From NCBI GenBank assembly GCA_037355855.1, contig CM074759.1:7688001-7752000 (forward strand): a stretch of DNA of 64,000 nt, in the 5' to 3' direction. The translations under genes and the position numbers were made by a program. Origin of the DNA: Pseudo-nitzschia pungens. Lineage: Eukaryota > Bacillariophyta > Bacillariophyceae > Bacillariales > Bacillariaceae. Within the stretch, counting starts at the first letter, position 1, and the number at the start of each line of letters is the position of its first letter. The notes under the pieces were generated by a model. It was not told where the DNA came from and made no database searches. It worked only from the letters and a program-made list of their open reading frames with translations. This document shows positions 42,683-53,957 of the stretch, in pieces.

Positions 42683-43690
42683 CGTGTATCTCTTTGCTCC
42701 GATCACCCTTGCCAACCGTGTTGGTGTTGAAAGCAGTATGTACGTAGTGTCTTTGGTTGCGAAACAGACAAGAACTTTTCGCTCTCGGTTTTTGTCATCG
42801 GTGTACCCGGATCATAAATGGAATGCTAAATAATGATAATAACCTTACTCATCAACATCATCGAGGAAAAAATTCGCACCGATTCGATGATTCGTGCAGC
42901 GGCATTACGACATTCGGTGCATTTCTCACGTGTTTGCTAAGCGACATTGTTGCACTTCTTTTTGCCCAATGGATCAACAATACTTAGTAAACCGTAGTCC
43001 TTAAGCGTTGTCAACGAATCAGGCATCCTCGCATGGACTTTCAAAAAAACTCTCGGGAGGTAGGAAACGTATTTACTACGTACTTTGTACACGCGTTTGA
43101 ATTTGGTGCGCGCGCAGTACGAGTTCGGATTACTTAGGACTACCAATCACGTTCTGGATGTTGATATTATTACTACGTATGATGTTGTACTTGTACTTGT
43201 ACTTCGTACAATTCTTTTACGTAGCAGCACGAGTGATGTACGCGGGACCAACTACGTGTACGGTACGTAATTTACGTAAGGCTTACTCGAAGTCACAAGT
43301 CATTGCAGTATGAATGAATGAATGAATGAATGAATCTCAATCTCAAAATCATCATCAATCGTGGATAATGCATGTCGCATGGCGCATCGTACGGCAGGTA
43401 CATGTAATTAACCTTACTCGTATTTCACGGTCGTGAAAATTGGTACCAGGTAATCTTACGATTGATTTTGACACTGAAGCTTGATTTTGAGATTAAGATT
43501 AAGGTTTACTGTACTTCTATTCATTCATTCGATACGGTAAAACCTTACGCGTGCGTATCTATCAAAATAGTATGATACCGTACGTACGGTATACTTCTAC
43601 TTCATAACAATAATGCAAGTCACCTTATCGATACATGTGTACGGTAGGTACGGTACTACGAAGTATTGTATTGTACTTTTTCGACATCAT
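42683..43690. other. Intergenic region rich in GTAC words
   Basis: No coding region. It contains CTTGTACTTGTACTTCGTAC and similar words around 43185-43270, a (TGAA)n run at about 43313-43335, and more GTACGGTA/GTAAGG motifs up to 43680. Confidence 0.45.
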
Positions 43691-44705
43691 AAGAGTGAGA
43701 ATAATCACCTTGCTGCTAAGCATGATGCTATGGAGGATGCTAGGTCCCTGAATAGGGTTGTGTACTGAGTCTGCATACCCTAAATTCTGGTAGCAGCCTA
43801 CAGGGTCCTAAGCATACAGAGGCTCAACAGAATGCTGTAAAAATAATGTTCGACATGGCACTATGGGGGATGCTATTAAGTATGATGCTATTACTAGGTC
43901 CCTTTCTTAGAATCTGTAGCAGATTTTCATACACTAGCTCCTAGTAATAGACTGTAGGATGCTAAGCAGGATGCTAGGTAGGATGCTAAGCAGGATAGTA
44001 AGCAGGATATGGAGCAGCATATAAAGCATAAGGCAGGCTTAGCTGGATGATGCTGCTCCTAAACAGTCCGTTATGGTGGGTGCTACTACTAGCAAGGGTG
44101 TTGGGCCCCAAAGCAGGATCTGCACCAGATCTTCATAGCCTAGCTATAACCCAAGCATCCAGCAGCATGGTGCTACAGGATGAAGGATGCTATGGACATG
44201 TGCTACTATATGCTGCTATGAGCTACAGTATCATGCCATGACCGTGGGGCATGGTCCATATGTACAATATTTACTGGACCTATACCTGGCCATGCAATTA
44301 GCGTGGCAAGCAAGCAAGCACAAACCAATTGTCACGATTACTATAAATAATAATAATTCTTTAACAGATGCCAATGCTGCAATACAGCGTTCTTGTACCA
44401 CCATGAGACAGCTGCTTGCTAAACACAGATGAGCTGGTTAGCTGACTACTATCAGCAAGCCCTACTATCTATCAATCAATCCCTCTGTAATTCTAAGGTA
44501 GTAGGGGAGTACCATGATGTAGTATCTGTGTGTATTGAATAGGGTCTGAATAGTACCTCCTGTACTAGTACTAGAGGAGGACTCACTGTTTGCCAGCAGC
44601 ACCACCTCGTGGGTTGCTGTTATTGCTGCTTAGCACCACCTCGTGGGTTGCTGTTATTGCTGCTGTTGTTATTCTCTCCCTGCTCTCTCTCTTGACGAGC
44701 AATGC
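43690..44705 (+). repeat. Decayed LTR-like sequence
   Basis: Repeated GGATGCTAAGCA words, a tail with CACTGTTTGCCAGCAGCACC, and a terminal CTTGACGAGCAAT resemble the 3' half of the copia LTR at 31507-32442 (CACCCTTTGCCAGG, GCTGACGAGCGG). The part 44601-44665 holds a 33-bp exact direct duplication. The limits are approximate and no target duplication is visible. Confidence 0.5.
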
Positions 44706-45314
44706 TACTATCTGATTAATGCTACTTTACAGGAGGTTGCTGTGGGTGTTATTTTTGCTGACGAACAATACTACTGCTAGTAGTAGTATCAACTGATCAG
44801 AGGAAATTCAGAAATGATGTGATTCTGAAGCGTATGAACTTCCATCACGACTGGAATCAATTGGAATGACTCAACTTACACAAAGTAGGTTCTGGTGTTG
44901 CTGGTCAAGTCAACTTTGACTGATTGCCTTCCACAGCAGGAGGCTATTGCAACAAGTAAGTTTAGTACGTAGTAGTGTTTCAGTCACGACACCTGTTACT
45001 ATTATTTTGAATTCTAATATTATGGTACTACTACGAGTCCGACAACATTTTGTAATGATTTTGCTTGTCAGCAAAACAGGGAGAGTAGCAACAACAGTAT
45101 GCATAGCGCGAGGCACTGGCAAAGGATAAGGTAGTAACAAAGCAATCATACAGATGCTATTGCATACTACACTAGGAGTACACTAGTTACCACTCTAGAG
45201 GTGTGTTGGAGGAGTCAAATATATAGGTGCCGGGCATGATGTGTTCTTTTTAGAGGCTCTTAACTGACTAAATTCCAAAGAGTGAGAGCTTCCGTATGGA
45301 GCTCCGAATAATAA
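44706..45314. other. Spacer between LTR relics
   Basis: AT-rich, no gene signal. Short words shared with the relics suggest old retroelement material. Confidence 0.35.
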
Positions 45315-46139
45315 TATGAAGATATTCAAGGTGCTATGGACTGTGCTAAGGCTCTTGTGTAGAGGAGTGTACTGGGGCTACAGTGGGTAGCACCTGGTAT
45401 CCCAACACTACTAGGAGCTGAGCTGAATGCTAGGAGCTGTGTGCTAAATGGTTAGCAACAGGCTTAGCAACAGGCTTAGCAACAGGCTTATTACAAGGTG
45501 CTATGGGGTGCTAACTCCATGTTTCCCGGGGGCGTCGCGTACGATTTATACCAGTTGTACATACCCCGGGTATAGCACCCGCACTAGTGTAGCTAAGTGC
45601 TACAGGGTTAAGGTTGCTAATGCTAACCTACCAAGCTACCATGCTAAGATACTATGCTACCGCCAGGGTCGGGTCATTGGTGTACAATATGTACTATGAC
45701 CGGATACCTGACCCAGACAGTTATTAAACGAGCTAGCACATGCTAGCGAGTTAGCGCAAGCGAGTTAGCGCTAAGTGCAAGCGAGCTGGCGCTTGCTAAA
45801 ACTACTCCAAATGCTACCCTGTAGGCTACGGTACTAAAGCCACAGAGCTGTATACCCATGTACAGCGCTGCAAGACAGTGAGCCACTGTCACGCTACTAG
45901 AGCTGAGCTTCGCTCAGCTCCCACCACTATTCTTTTATCTCTTTAAATTAAGACACCTGCCTATCAAGCCCTCCCCTTCCGATGATTCCGATGCACCTCT
46001 AAGGAGAGTATCTTGTAGTAACTGAGTGTATGCAATAGACTGAACAGTACATCCTGTAGTCTCACTATGTGCCAGCACTATACGTGCGCCTGTTGTTATT
46101 GCTATCCCTCTTATTTGCTGACGAGCGAATATCTTTACA
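45315..46139 (+). mobile_element. Solo LTR of a copia relative with ATAA target duplication
   Basis: It begins TATGAAGATATTCAAGG and ends GCTGACGAGCGAATATCTTTACA, parallel to the complete LTRs, with the same inner order (AGGCTTAGCAACAGG units, GTCGCGTACGATTT, the GGGTCGGGTCATTGGTGTACAA block, a TTGCTGACGAGC end). ATAA is repeated outside (45311-45314 and 46140-46143). The internal region is missing, so it arose by LTR-LTR recombination. It is diverged from the copy at 22519. Confidence 0.85.
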
Positions 46140-46143
46140 ATAA

Positions 46144-47336
46144 CTCACTGATTCGTATGTCAGTAAAGGGTCAGGGTATGTAGGTCCAGTACTTAATTCA
46201 ACGTAGTGACCATACCCTTTATTAGTGGAGTTGTAAAAATTAGAATTGAAGTAACATTTTTAGAACGTAGCTCTTACTTCGGCAGAAGAGGGGGTCTGGG
46301 GGTGGAGAAAAGTGAAAAAGTGGTCAAAAAAAGTTTTTTGTGGTAGGGTTCTACGAGAAAGTGAACTGTTAAAACCGAGTGAAAAAACACTTTTAATTCT
46401 GTGGAAGCCATTAAAAATGATCACAAATGAGGTATGGCAATTAAAAATTACGAAGTACGAAGTAGAATTTAGCATGTCGTAATCGGTAAAGACAGTTATT
46501 TCAGTTGAACGTTACGGACACTTACAACTCCACACGCTTACCGGAGGCGCCAATTTACACCTGTAGCACCAGTACTGTAGTGTACACCCTTTTCACTGTA
46601 GTAAACGTAAACCTTATTACTGTACTTCCGATCGATGCGCTCGCTAAACTTGCTCGCTTGTTCACTGCAGGGGCTGGGTAAGTTATCCAGTTGTAGTACA
46701 TATTGTACACACTGACCATACCCCGACGGTTAGTAGTTGAAATATCTTCATAATTTGAGAATCACTAGTCGGTGGTTTACTGGCGTTCCACTGGTGCTAA
46801 TTTCGGTGCGCGACTAGTGATTCTCAATTGTTGTCGGACTCGTAGTATTTTTGTTCTTTAGCAACCTCACTTCTTTGTGCCAGTCAACCCAAACTATTGC
46901 AGTTACGGTTACTATCTCTCCTGGTGAACCTCTTCAGGGGTCTGGCTAAAGTAGTAGGACACTTGTTGTTCTTATCGGTATGGAACAAAGTCCGCTTTGA
47001 CATACCTTGGCACCAACTCGTCCCATGGAGAATGCATCCATGCGCCTGGTTCATTCATTCCACCATGGCATTGCGCTAGATGCACACTTTTTTGATTGCC
47101 ACGAGCCAAAGTGCCATTCGCAAACAAGTGATGCAACAAATACAACACACATCAACGCAACCCGACGCACCCCATCCCGTTGATGGATTCCACACGGAAT
47201 GGTGAGGGTACCGAATGATTGAGTTGCGTGCGTGAATGCGTGAATGCGTTATACACGCACGCATTTTTCACATTGCCGTTTGAAATCCACGGTTGTTGTC
47301 TCTCCCACCGTTGTGTCGTGTCGTGTCATTATACTC
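46144..47336. other. Intergenic region with a short hairpin
   Basis: No gene is supported. A 17-bp inverted repeat (TTGAGAATCACTAGTCG) lies at about 46757-46829 around a ~38-base loop. Another GTACACACTGACCATACCCC word, shared with the LTR relics, lies near 46705-46725. Confidence 0.5.
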
Positions 47337-49859
47337 CTATGTGTTTGTTGTTGCTGTTGCTGTTGCTGCTGCTGCTGCTGTTGTTGTTGTTGTTGGAGAT
47401 TTGGGGCGGCACGCGTCGACGAGTGTGATCTCGTGCGTCACCCCCGTTAGCGAGAGTTGGTCCCCCACGAGCAGAACGTTGGCATTCAAGGCCCAGTCCA
47501 CGAAATCGTCGAAACACTTCATGCCAGTTCCGTCGCCGTCCGCCTCGCAGAACAATCGATTTGCAAATCGAGGATTGTGGTCGTCCCGCACCAATTGCAA
47601 TTCCTTGTCCAGGATTCTCGTGGCATGTCCTGGTCGCCACCAGCCCTGCCTGTGCTGCGCCCGGATCGAGTCCGAAAAGAGTGCCATTGCCGGCAGGGTT
47701 TGCGTGAAGGACGAGTACCGGGCACAGACGATTGCGTCCGCCATGCCCAAAACCATCGAGTCGATGATCTGGCTGATCCAATTTTCCTGGCACTGCTCGT
47801 TGTCCTTAAATTCTTTCTTTCTGAACGAGACGCCCTTCCCGCGTTCCATCTGTGCCTGGGGAAAGGACACGACCTCCAATCCGAACGGGCGCAGCCCCCT
47901 GGAGAGGATATCAAACACTGCGGGGTCGTCTGTAGCTAAAAATACCAGTGGTTTGAGTTTGGCCGCTTCGGAAAGGGATCGCGCAGATTGCATGGAGCGA
48001 ACCAACCGGTGGATGGTCTCGGCCATGTTGTTCAGAAAAGAATCCAGGTTTTCGATTCCCCGTGACTTTTGTTGGAAATCTCCGGTTTCTCCGTTTCCGG
48101 CGCGAATGTGGGTTCCCACCACGATGCGATCCGCAAACCCGTGCTGTTCGACAAAGGATCGTATCCGGTCGTTGTGTCGAAAGGTGGACCGCAGCTGGCG
48201 GTAAAACCGCTCGTCGGCAACGGCCAGCTGCTGCAGCTGTGGCCTGGAAATTCTCCAAAAGCATGGAGGGCTGAAGTTCGGGTAACCGTTGGGCAATGAT
48301 CGGATGTTCTGCTTCGTAAATCGTTCCTTTGAGTTGTTGATTTGAATTTCGTCCAGAGCAGCTTCCAGGGTGGCGTTAGGCAGGTGTTTTTCCATTGTTG
48401 TTGTCGCTGCTTCTGCGGCGATAGAATAGTGGTTCAGATCCGGATCTCCATCCGCTTGCGCGTCGTCCAGGAACAAGACGGGACCCGGACCAAAAAAGCG
48501 CTCGACTATGTCCAGGTGTCCCTTTTGCCGAAAGGATCCGCATGAATCTCTGTGCTTTTTGGTCCAGTGGATCCATAGGTGGGGATAGCCGTCTTCCCAG
48601 GCGCCCCGTACGGCCCCGGCTTGTCGGGAAAGTCTGTGACCGAGACCGCAGCAGGAGGTGTACATCACAAATCCAGATCCAGATCCAGTTCGTGTTTCGT
48701 TTGATCCGCCAAACAAATTGTCGACCGAGGCGAGCTTCAGTCGATCGTAGTAATCGCTAGAGGCTTGGCTCGGAACCCTGGGTGAGGTGCGAACGGATCT
48801 GGAAAATGGTTCTGCTGGGATGGATACAGATGCTTTTTCCAGTGATTCTTCTTTCCCTGTTGATGCTGCGGTTGCTGCGGTTTCTGTTGTTGCTTTCATT
48901 GATGGTGCTTTTTCCAACGGTGTTGTGGCTGCTCCGGTTTCCGTTGGTTCCGCGATGGATTCCGTCCGTTGGGAACTCTCGGTGTTCGTCTCCATCCCCG
49001 CCTCCCTCCTCGTGCCCTTCCCAGGCCTCGGAATCTCGGAGGAAGAGCTCTCAAAACTCGGAGGGCTGTTGTCGATCGAGCTCTTGTACCAGTATTCCAC
49101 TGATTGAACCGACAACACTTGCCGGGTCGTAAACGCAATATTAAGGATCGTCAAAGTCGACAATGCCACGAGAAGCAACGGCAATCGGCGCTGGATGCTA
49201 CCACTGCCGCTGCTACTGCCGGCAGGTTGGGAGGACGCCTGTCTTCTTTTATCAGCTGCAAGCTGAGCACGAAATCCGGTGAGCCAGGTTTCAAACCGAT
49301 TGTCATTTTTTAGAACATCAAAAACAGTGACATCGTGAGAGCGTTTAATCCAGTGTTCATACTTCACCTGTTCATCAGTTTTGGTAAAACGGGATGTGGT
49401 GGTGGAATTTGTGGGTGGAGAATGTTGCGGGGGGATTGATGAGGAGGATGAGGCAGCGGTGTTACGTGGTTGGGTGACCCGAAAGACAGCAAAGTCGGCG
49501 GGATCGTAGTTGGACAGATCCAGGGAGGCCGTTGCGCCAATGGTGTCGTTGAGGTGTGCCATATAGGCAGCAAGCGTATTGAGGCGGAGCACATGACCGG
49601 GGGAAAGAGGGACTCGTTGTCCACCATTTTCATAGTCAAGGCAAGAGATGAGGTCAGCATTGAGGAATTGAAATTCTGTCCAGGTGTTACATCCAGCGTA
49701 GCAAAGGGCCTCACAAATGATATCCTTTTCTTCGGAATGGAGATTGAGAAAATCACGGAGGATATGGGTCACAGGGCCGTCAAATGATGGGAAAAGATCA
49801 TCGACGCTGGGAACATCATCCGTTTGGGTAGTGTGGGTGCTCAATTGATCGCCAGACAT
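47337..49859 (-). CDS. Type II membrane glycosyltransferase (fucosyltransferase-like) with gag-like N-terminal extension
   Basis: 840 residues, single open frame from a clear ATG. Residues ~1-205 look like the N-terminal part of a diatom copia Gag: VTHILRDFLNLHSEEKDI, ALCYAGCNTWTEFQFL, the DPADFAVFRVTQPR segment, and KYEHWIKRSHDV with FETWLTGFRAQL. A membrane anchor follows at ~228-250 (RRLPLLLVALSTLTILNIAF), then a Ser/Thr-rich stem. The luminal catalytic part starts near GSGFVMYTSCCGLGHRLSRQAGA. VVGTHIRAGNGETG near residue 583 is like the HxRxGN/D nucleotide-sugar loop of GT23/GT37-like enzymes, and ADAIVCARYSSFTQTLPAMAL is like the acceptor-side motif. The C terminus ends in a Thr/Ala run encoded by a trinucleotide array (47340-47395). 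The exact sugar is unknown. An unseen intron could remove the gag-like part. Confidence 0.7.
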   Translation of the reverse strand: MSGDQLSTHTTQTDDVPSVDDLFPSFDGPVTHILRDFLNLHSEEKDIICEALCYAGCNTWTEFQFLNADLISCLDYENGGQRVPLSPGHVLRLNTLAAYMAHLNDTIGATASLDLSNYDPADFAVFRVTQPRNTAASSSSSIPPQHSPPTNSTTTSRFTKTDEQVKYEHWIKRSHDVTVFDVLKNDNRFETWLTGFRAQLAADKRRQASSQPAGSSSGSGSIQRRLPLLLVALSTLTILNIAFTTRQVLSVQSVEYWYKSSIDNSPPSFESSSSEIPRPGKGTRREAGMETNTESSQRTESIAEPTETGAATTPLEKAPSMKATTETAATAASTGKEESLEKASVSIPAEPFSRSVRTSPRVPSQASSDYYDRLKLASVDNLFGGSNETRTGSGSGFVMYTSCCGLGHRLSRQAGAVRGAWEDGYPHLWIHWTKKHRDSCGSFRQKGHLDIVERFFGPGPVLFLDDAQADGDPDLNHYSIAAEAATTTMEKHLPNATLEAALDEIQINNSKERFTKQNIRSLPNGYPNFSPPCFWRISRPQLQQLAVADERFYRQLRSTFRHNDRIRSFVEQHGFADRIVVGTHIRAGNGETGDFQQKSRGIENLDSFLNNMAETIHRLVRSMQSARSLSEAAKLKPLVFLATDDPAVFDILSRGLRPFGLEVVSFPQAQMERGKGVSFRKKEFKDNEQCQENWISQIIDSMVLGMADAIVCARYSSFTQTLPAMALFSDSIRAQHRQGWWRPGHATRILDKELQLVRDDHNPRFANRLFCEADGDGTGMKCFDDFVDWALNANVLLVGDQLSLTGVTHEITLVDACRPKSPTTTTTAAAAATATATTNT

Positions 49860-50163
49860 GGTGCCGAATCTGGTACGGGCAGCAGTTTCGATAGATTGGA
49901 AGGTACGGTATGTGTCTTCGGTTGCAGAAGGAAATCGGGAGTAGCAATAAGGTGGTGCTATGGGGAATGCTAAATCATACTATGATTCTGTGTACTGATA
50001 TTGCTCGTCAGCAAAACATGGGAACAACAATAGTAACAGCAACAGTACGGCGCAATGAGCTGGCAGATAGTACTACTAGTAGTGAGACTACGGAGGAGGA
50101 TGATACTGTTCCTCACGTGTTAATGCATATGCTTGGATACTACAGGATACTTAATTCTTAGAA
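49860..50163. other. Upstream region of the glycosyltransferase gene
   Basis: About 300 bp with LTR-relic words (GGTGCTATGGGGAATGCTAAA, TGCTCGTCAGCAAAAC) and no gene. Confidence 0.35.
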
Positions 50164-50512
50164 AAATTGCGCGCCCAACGGACTTCTGAAATGTGTCTCA
50201 ACAGACAAGGCCTGTTTTGGAATTTGGAATTTTTGTCGAAAAAATAAAATCTCTCTCTAGCCCCAACCCGCGCCTCCAAAGATACTTCATGGACACGCCG
50301 GCATTCCTCCCCGTGACTGAATTTTTCATTCTTAGATTCCGTTTATGTTTATGTAACCATTGTAGTCGGACAGACGGCACTACGGTACAGCTTTTTCTGT
50401 GCATCAGCATTAGATTTATTTCCCTGACTAATCGGGAATCCAAAATTACATAAGTTACGTTAACTTACTTAAAAATAAGTATTATGTACAGGTATTTCGG
50501 GAATCACTCATT
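50164..50512 (+). mobile_element. MITE-like sequence related to 15769-16168
   Basis: The start (GCGCGCCCAACGGAC, CAGACAAGGCCTGTTTTGGA) matches the inner part of the element at 15769-16168 read in reverse. The end TTTCGGGAATCACTCATTTA is like that element's terminal repeat. The left terminal repeat is not found, so the copy is probably truncated. Confidence 0.45.
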
Positions 50513-50599
50513 TACTGTAGCGTACGGAGCAGCGTACGGAGTACGAAGTAGTAACCTTACCGTAATTAGCGATTAATTCAATCGTGTGCTATACCAGGT

Positions 50600-51033
50600 A
50601 AGGTTACTAGCACACTTGCTTGCCTGTGAACTCCAGGGGCCGGGTATGCGTTTATAGTACTTATCATACACAATGACCATACCCCAACGGTAGCATACAC
50701 AGTATCTCGCATACAGTAGCAACCTTAATCCTGTAGCACTATGCTACCGTACAGTTGCTAGCGGTGCCATACCCGGGTTCTTGTAATTGGTACAAATCGG
50801 ACGCGAGAACCCCGGTCACTTGGTGTTAGTAGCAACCCATAGCACCTTGGAATATGCCTGTTGCTAAGGCTGTTGCAAAGCCTGTATGCTAAGCGTTTAG
50901 CATACAGTCTAGCACCTTGAAAACAGTTACTGGAGGCTGATACCTGTGGCCCCAGCAACAGTACTACATTTGTTCCCTACACAAGAGCCCTACTAGTAGC
51001 ACAGTCCCCCATAGCATCTTGGATATCTTCACA
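50600..51033 (-). repeat. Truncated LTR relic, minus strand
   Basis: Read in reverse from 51033, it starts GTGAAGATATCCAAGATGCTATG and continues in LTR order, with CTCTTGTGTAG, AGCATACAGGC, CCTTAGCAACAGGC, CCGATTTGTACCAATTAC and CATACCCGGCCCC. The 3' third is missing. It is strongly diverged from the complete LTRs. Confidence 0.7.
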
Positions 51034-52017
51034 TCTGGGTCCCTGAGTAGGGACATGTACCAGAGTTACATACCCCAGCCCGTACTAACAGTTTTGATGA
51101 TTATAAAGTACTACAGTATAAACAGGACCGCCCTTAGAATAAAGGATGCTAAAAAATAGGATGATGCTACTAAGTAGGATGCTGAGTACTACTACTAGGA
51201 TGCTATGGTGGATGTTGAATGTGATGCTAGTGGGCAACGGAGTAGGGATGTGTACTACCAGAGTTACTACTACTACATACCCCAGTCATCAGCACTATCA
51301 TAGCACTAGGACGATCCTACAGAATAGTAGCACCACTACTACTAGGATCCAACAGATTATTCAGAATTGCTGGCGTGACATCGTCCTCCAGACAGTCGTG
51401 TCCTCGACGATTGAATCTCTGAACACGCCAAGAAAGAAGAATAATAGGACTCCTACAAGTACTACTCGTAGTACTACTACTACTACTACTATAACAACCA
51501 TCGCGATGCCGGTGATGGGAGAAAAAGAAATATAGTTTACCGCTTGGCTTGTTGGTGGCGCTGCCGGTCTGTTCGAACAGTTCGAGGGAGAGCTCCGGTT
51601 TGTTCTTTCCGCGAGACGCCACGACGACGAGGATGAACGAATGAATGGCTCATCATCATCGAATTGCGAGACCATGCTGTTATTCTTCATTACCCGCACA
51701 CCACCTTCTTGGAAAGAACAAAAAACAACAAGGTCGGACTTTGCTGGGAGAGAAGGTCATTCTTGAATCGGAAGCGCGTCGCAACAAGAAGAGACAATTC
51801 GACTGCGTAATTACTGGTCACGCATCATTGGCGAGGATGCAGTTCCGCTCAACAAAGATGACACATCCCCAGCAACGACACGAGAGCCGGCAGCATTTCT
51901 TCGACGTTCTTGCTGGCAAAGGTGACATCCCAAGCAGAGTAACTACCACCACTACTACCACTACTACTACTGCCATCATCGTTACCGAGATAATTCAATT
52001 CGATTCGATTCGATTTT
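51034..52017. other. Intergenic repeat-rich region
   Basis: It contains GGATGCTAAG and CTACTACTA words to about 51500 and (ACT)n at about 51466-51492, then ordinary sequence, then (ACT/CTA)n near 51942-51972 and ATTCGATTCGATTCG at about 52000. Open frames on both strands have no family signal. Confidence 0.45.
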
Positions 52018-53957
52018 TTAAACCTTCAGTTCCGATAGGTTGTTGCGGAGAGTGCCGTTTGGATCCGAGGGGTTGGCATCGTCCTCCTCTACGGAGGACC
52101 CCCGCGCACCGCCCCCGATTCTGTTGCTGTTGCCGTGGCTGCCGGCTCCGCCCGCGGCGGCGCGGTTCGCCACAAACTCGACCAGTCGCACCCCCCCGGC
52201 TCCCGAGAGCCTGCCGGTGGCCGTCAGGACGCGGGCTTCCGCCGTTCTTCCGTTGGCGATCACGCTCTCGGTCGACGAAACCGCGCGGAGGCAATGAAAC
52301 TGGCACACGCCGTGCAGCAGCAGCCGATGAAATCCGCCGGTGGAGGATTTCGCGTCGAACAGGAACCTCGCCGCGATGCCGCCGTTCACCAAAGCGGGCG
52401 GTTCCAGCAAGAATTCTCGCCATTCCTCCCCCGACCGCGCGTCGGCTTCTCCGTCGTGATAGACCCTCACCAAGAATTCTTCGAGCGCGTCGACGACCCG
52501 CGAGGCCGCGCAGGAATTTTCGCAGGCCTTGACGACGATGCGCCGGAGGCGGGTCTCGATGCGGTAGAACCGCTCCAGCGGTGTCAGCAGGTCGTCGTCC
52601 TTGGCGAGCGGCCGCTTGGATCTCCGACCGTTCGAACCATTGCCACCACCGCCATTGTGCGGCAGCGATCCCTCGAAGAATTGTTCCCGCAGGTTGCCGC
52701 TCTCGCGGAATTGCTTCATGACTCTCGATTCGTGCTGGTTCGGATCCAGGATGGAGCGGTGCTTGGAGGCTTCCGACGATCCCTTGAGCAGGGCTTCTAC
52801 GGCGGCGGCGGAAGATCCCTTGGACGACGACGATAGCTCGGCGGCCAGGTTGACAAAGTTGGCATTGTTCCAGCGGCGCACCTTGCGGTGCGAGGGTCCC
52901 TGTTTCGTGCTCTTGGCGCGGATCGTTGACTGCTGCTCCTGCTGCTGCTGCCGGGTCTGTAGTGGCGATTGCAATTGCGATTGCGATTCGCGGGTATCGG
53001 AGTGGGTGGGTGAGAGTGAGGACATACACACACACACACACACACACATCCGCGGCAGCGAGCGCAAACGAGAGAAAAAAACACGAGACCAAGAATGGAA
53101 GCGACAATAATAATAATAATCATAATAATAATGAGAAATCACAATCATCGGAAACAAACACAACCATGCCCAACAATCACAACTCCGTGCGGTACGGTCG
53201 GAACGAATCATCACAGATCGCATCGTATCGTATCGTATCGTATCGTTTTGCATCGCTGCGTCACTCCATCCATCTATCCATCCATCCATCATGACCAACT
53301 GACTCATCCTCGTCCAACCATTCGTTCCATCATTCGTTCCATCATTCGTTCGTCCAATCATTTCATTCATTTACTCATTCACTTCACTTCACTTCACTTC
53401 ACTCATTCATCGATCGATCGACTTACGCGGCGCGACGCATAAGACGCCGTGTTGGTTCCCACCCCGCTGCCCGCCCCGAGACGAATGGTGATGCGGCGGC
53501 CTTCATTGGTGGCGGGAGGAGCAACGTTGCTGTTGGTGTTGCTGCCATCGCCATCGATGCGTGTGCGTCTTTGGTGCCCGTTGTTGTTGTGGTTCTCGTG
53601 TCGTGTGTGTTCTTCTTCTTCTTCTCCTCCTTCGGGAATTCTCATGGGCGTCCGGGACCGCGGATTCGATCGCGGACGGTTGAGCCGGAGCGGCGAGGGA
53701 CTGCTGTTGCGTTCCGCGAGAGGAGATGTCACGGCGGTTCCCGTGGATCGATGAAAGAGGGGAGACGAGTGCCTCAGGAGCAACTCCTCGATGGAGACAT
53801 CGACCTGCGCCGACGCGGACGCCGACGCGGCCTCGCCTTCCTCGGGAATGCTCTCCGAAACCCGCCGGGGCCGGTAGAGCGACGACGGCGACGACGGCGA
53901 CGACAACGATGGCGCCGAGGAGTTGCTGTTGCTGCTGTTGCTGCTGCTGCTGCTCAT
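52018..53957 (-). CDS. R3H-domain protein (R3HDM4-like)
   Basis: Exons 53957-53427 and 52956-52018 join in phase 0 at a GTAAGT donor and a CTACAG acceptor, giving 489 residues. The first ~175 residues are Ser/Asn/Arg-rich and disordered, ending NEGRRITIRLGAGSGVG. The second exon has HRKVRRWNNANFVNLAAEL, which looks like the R3H-associated N-terminal domain, then LLTPLERFYRIETRLRRIV and a VVDALEEFLVRVY helix. The R3H core reads FHRLLLHGVCQFHCLRAVSSTE, with the R-x3-H spacing. R3H domains bind single-stranded nucleic acids; the cellular role is unknown. The ATG at 53957 is the first true ATG in frame. The acceptor is the least certain point, since the frame is open further upstream of it. Confidence 0.75.
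52957..53426 (-). repeat. Intron of the R3H gene packed with simple repeats
   Basis: It contains (CA)n at about 53021-53047, (ATA)n near 53105-53130, (CGTAT)n at about 53222-53245, (ATCC)n, tandem ATTCGTTCCATC units and (ACTTC)n at about 53380-53402. No coding signal. Confidence 0.75.

Noticed and set aside
47293..48204. 303-codon plus-strand frame opposite the glycosyltransferase
   Set aside because: Antisense shadow; the minus strand has the HIRAGNGE and membrane-anchor motifs.
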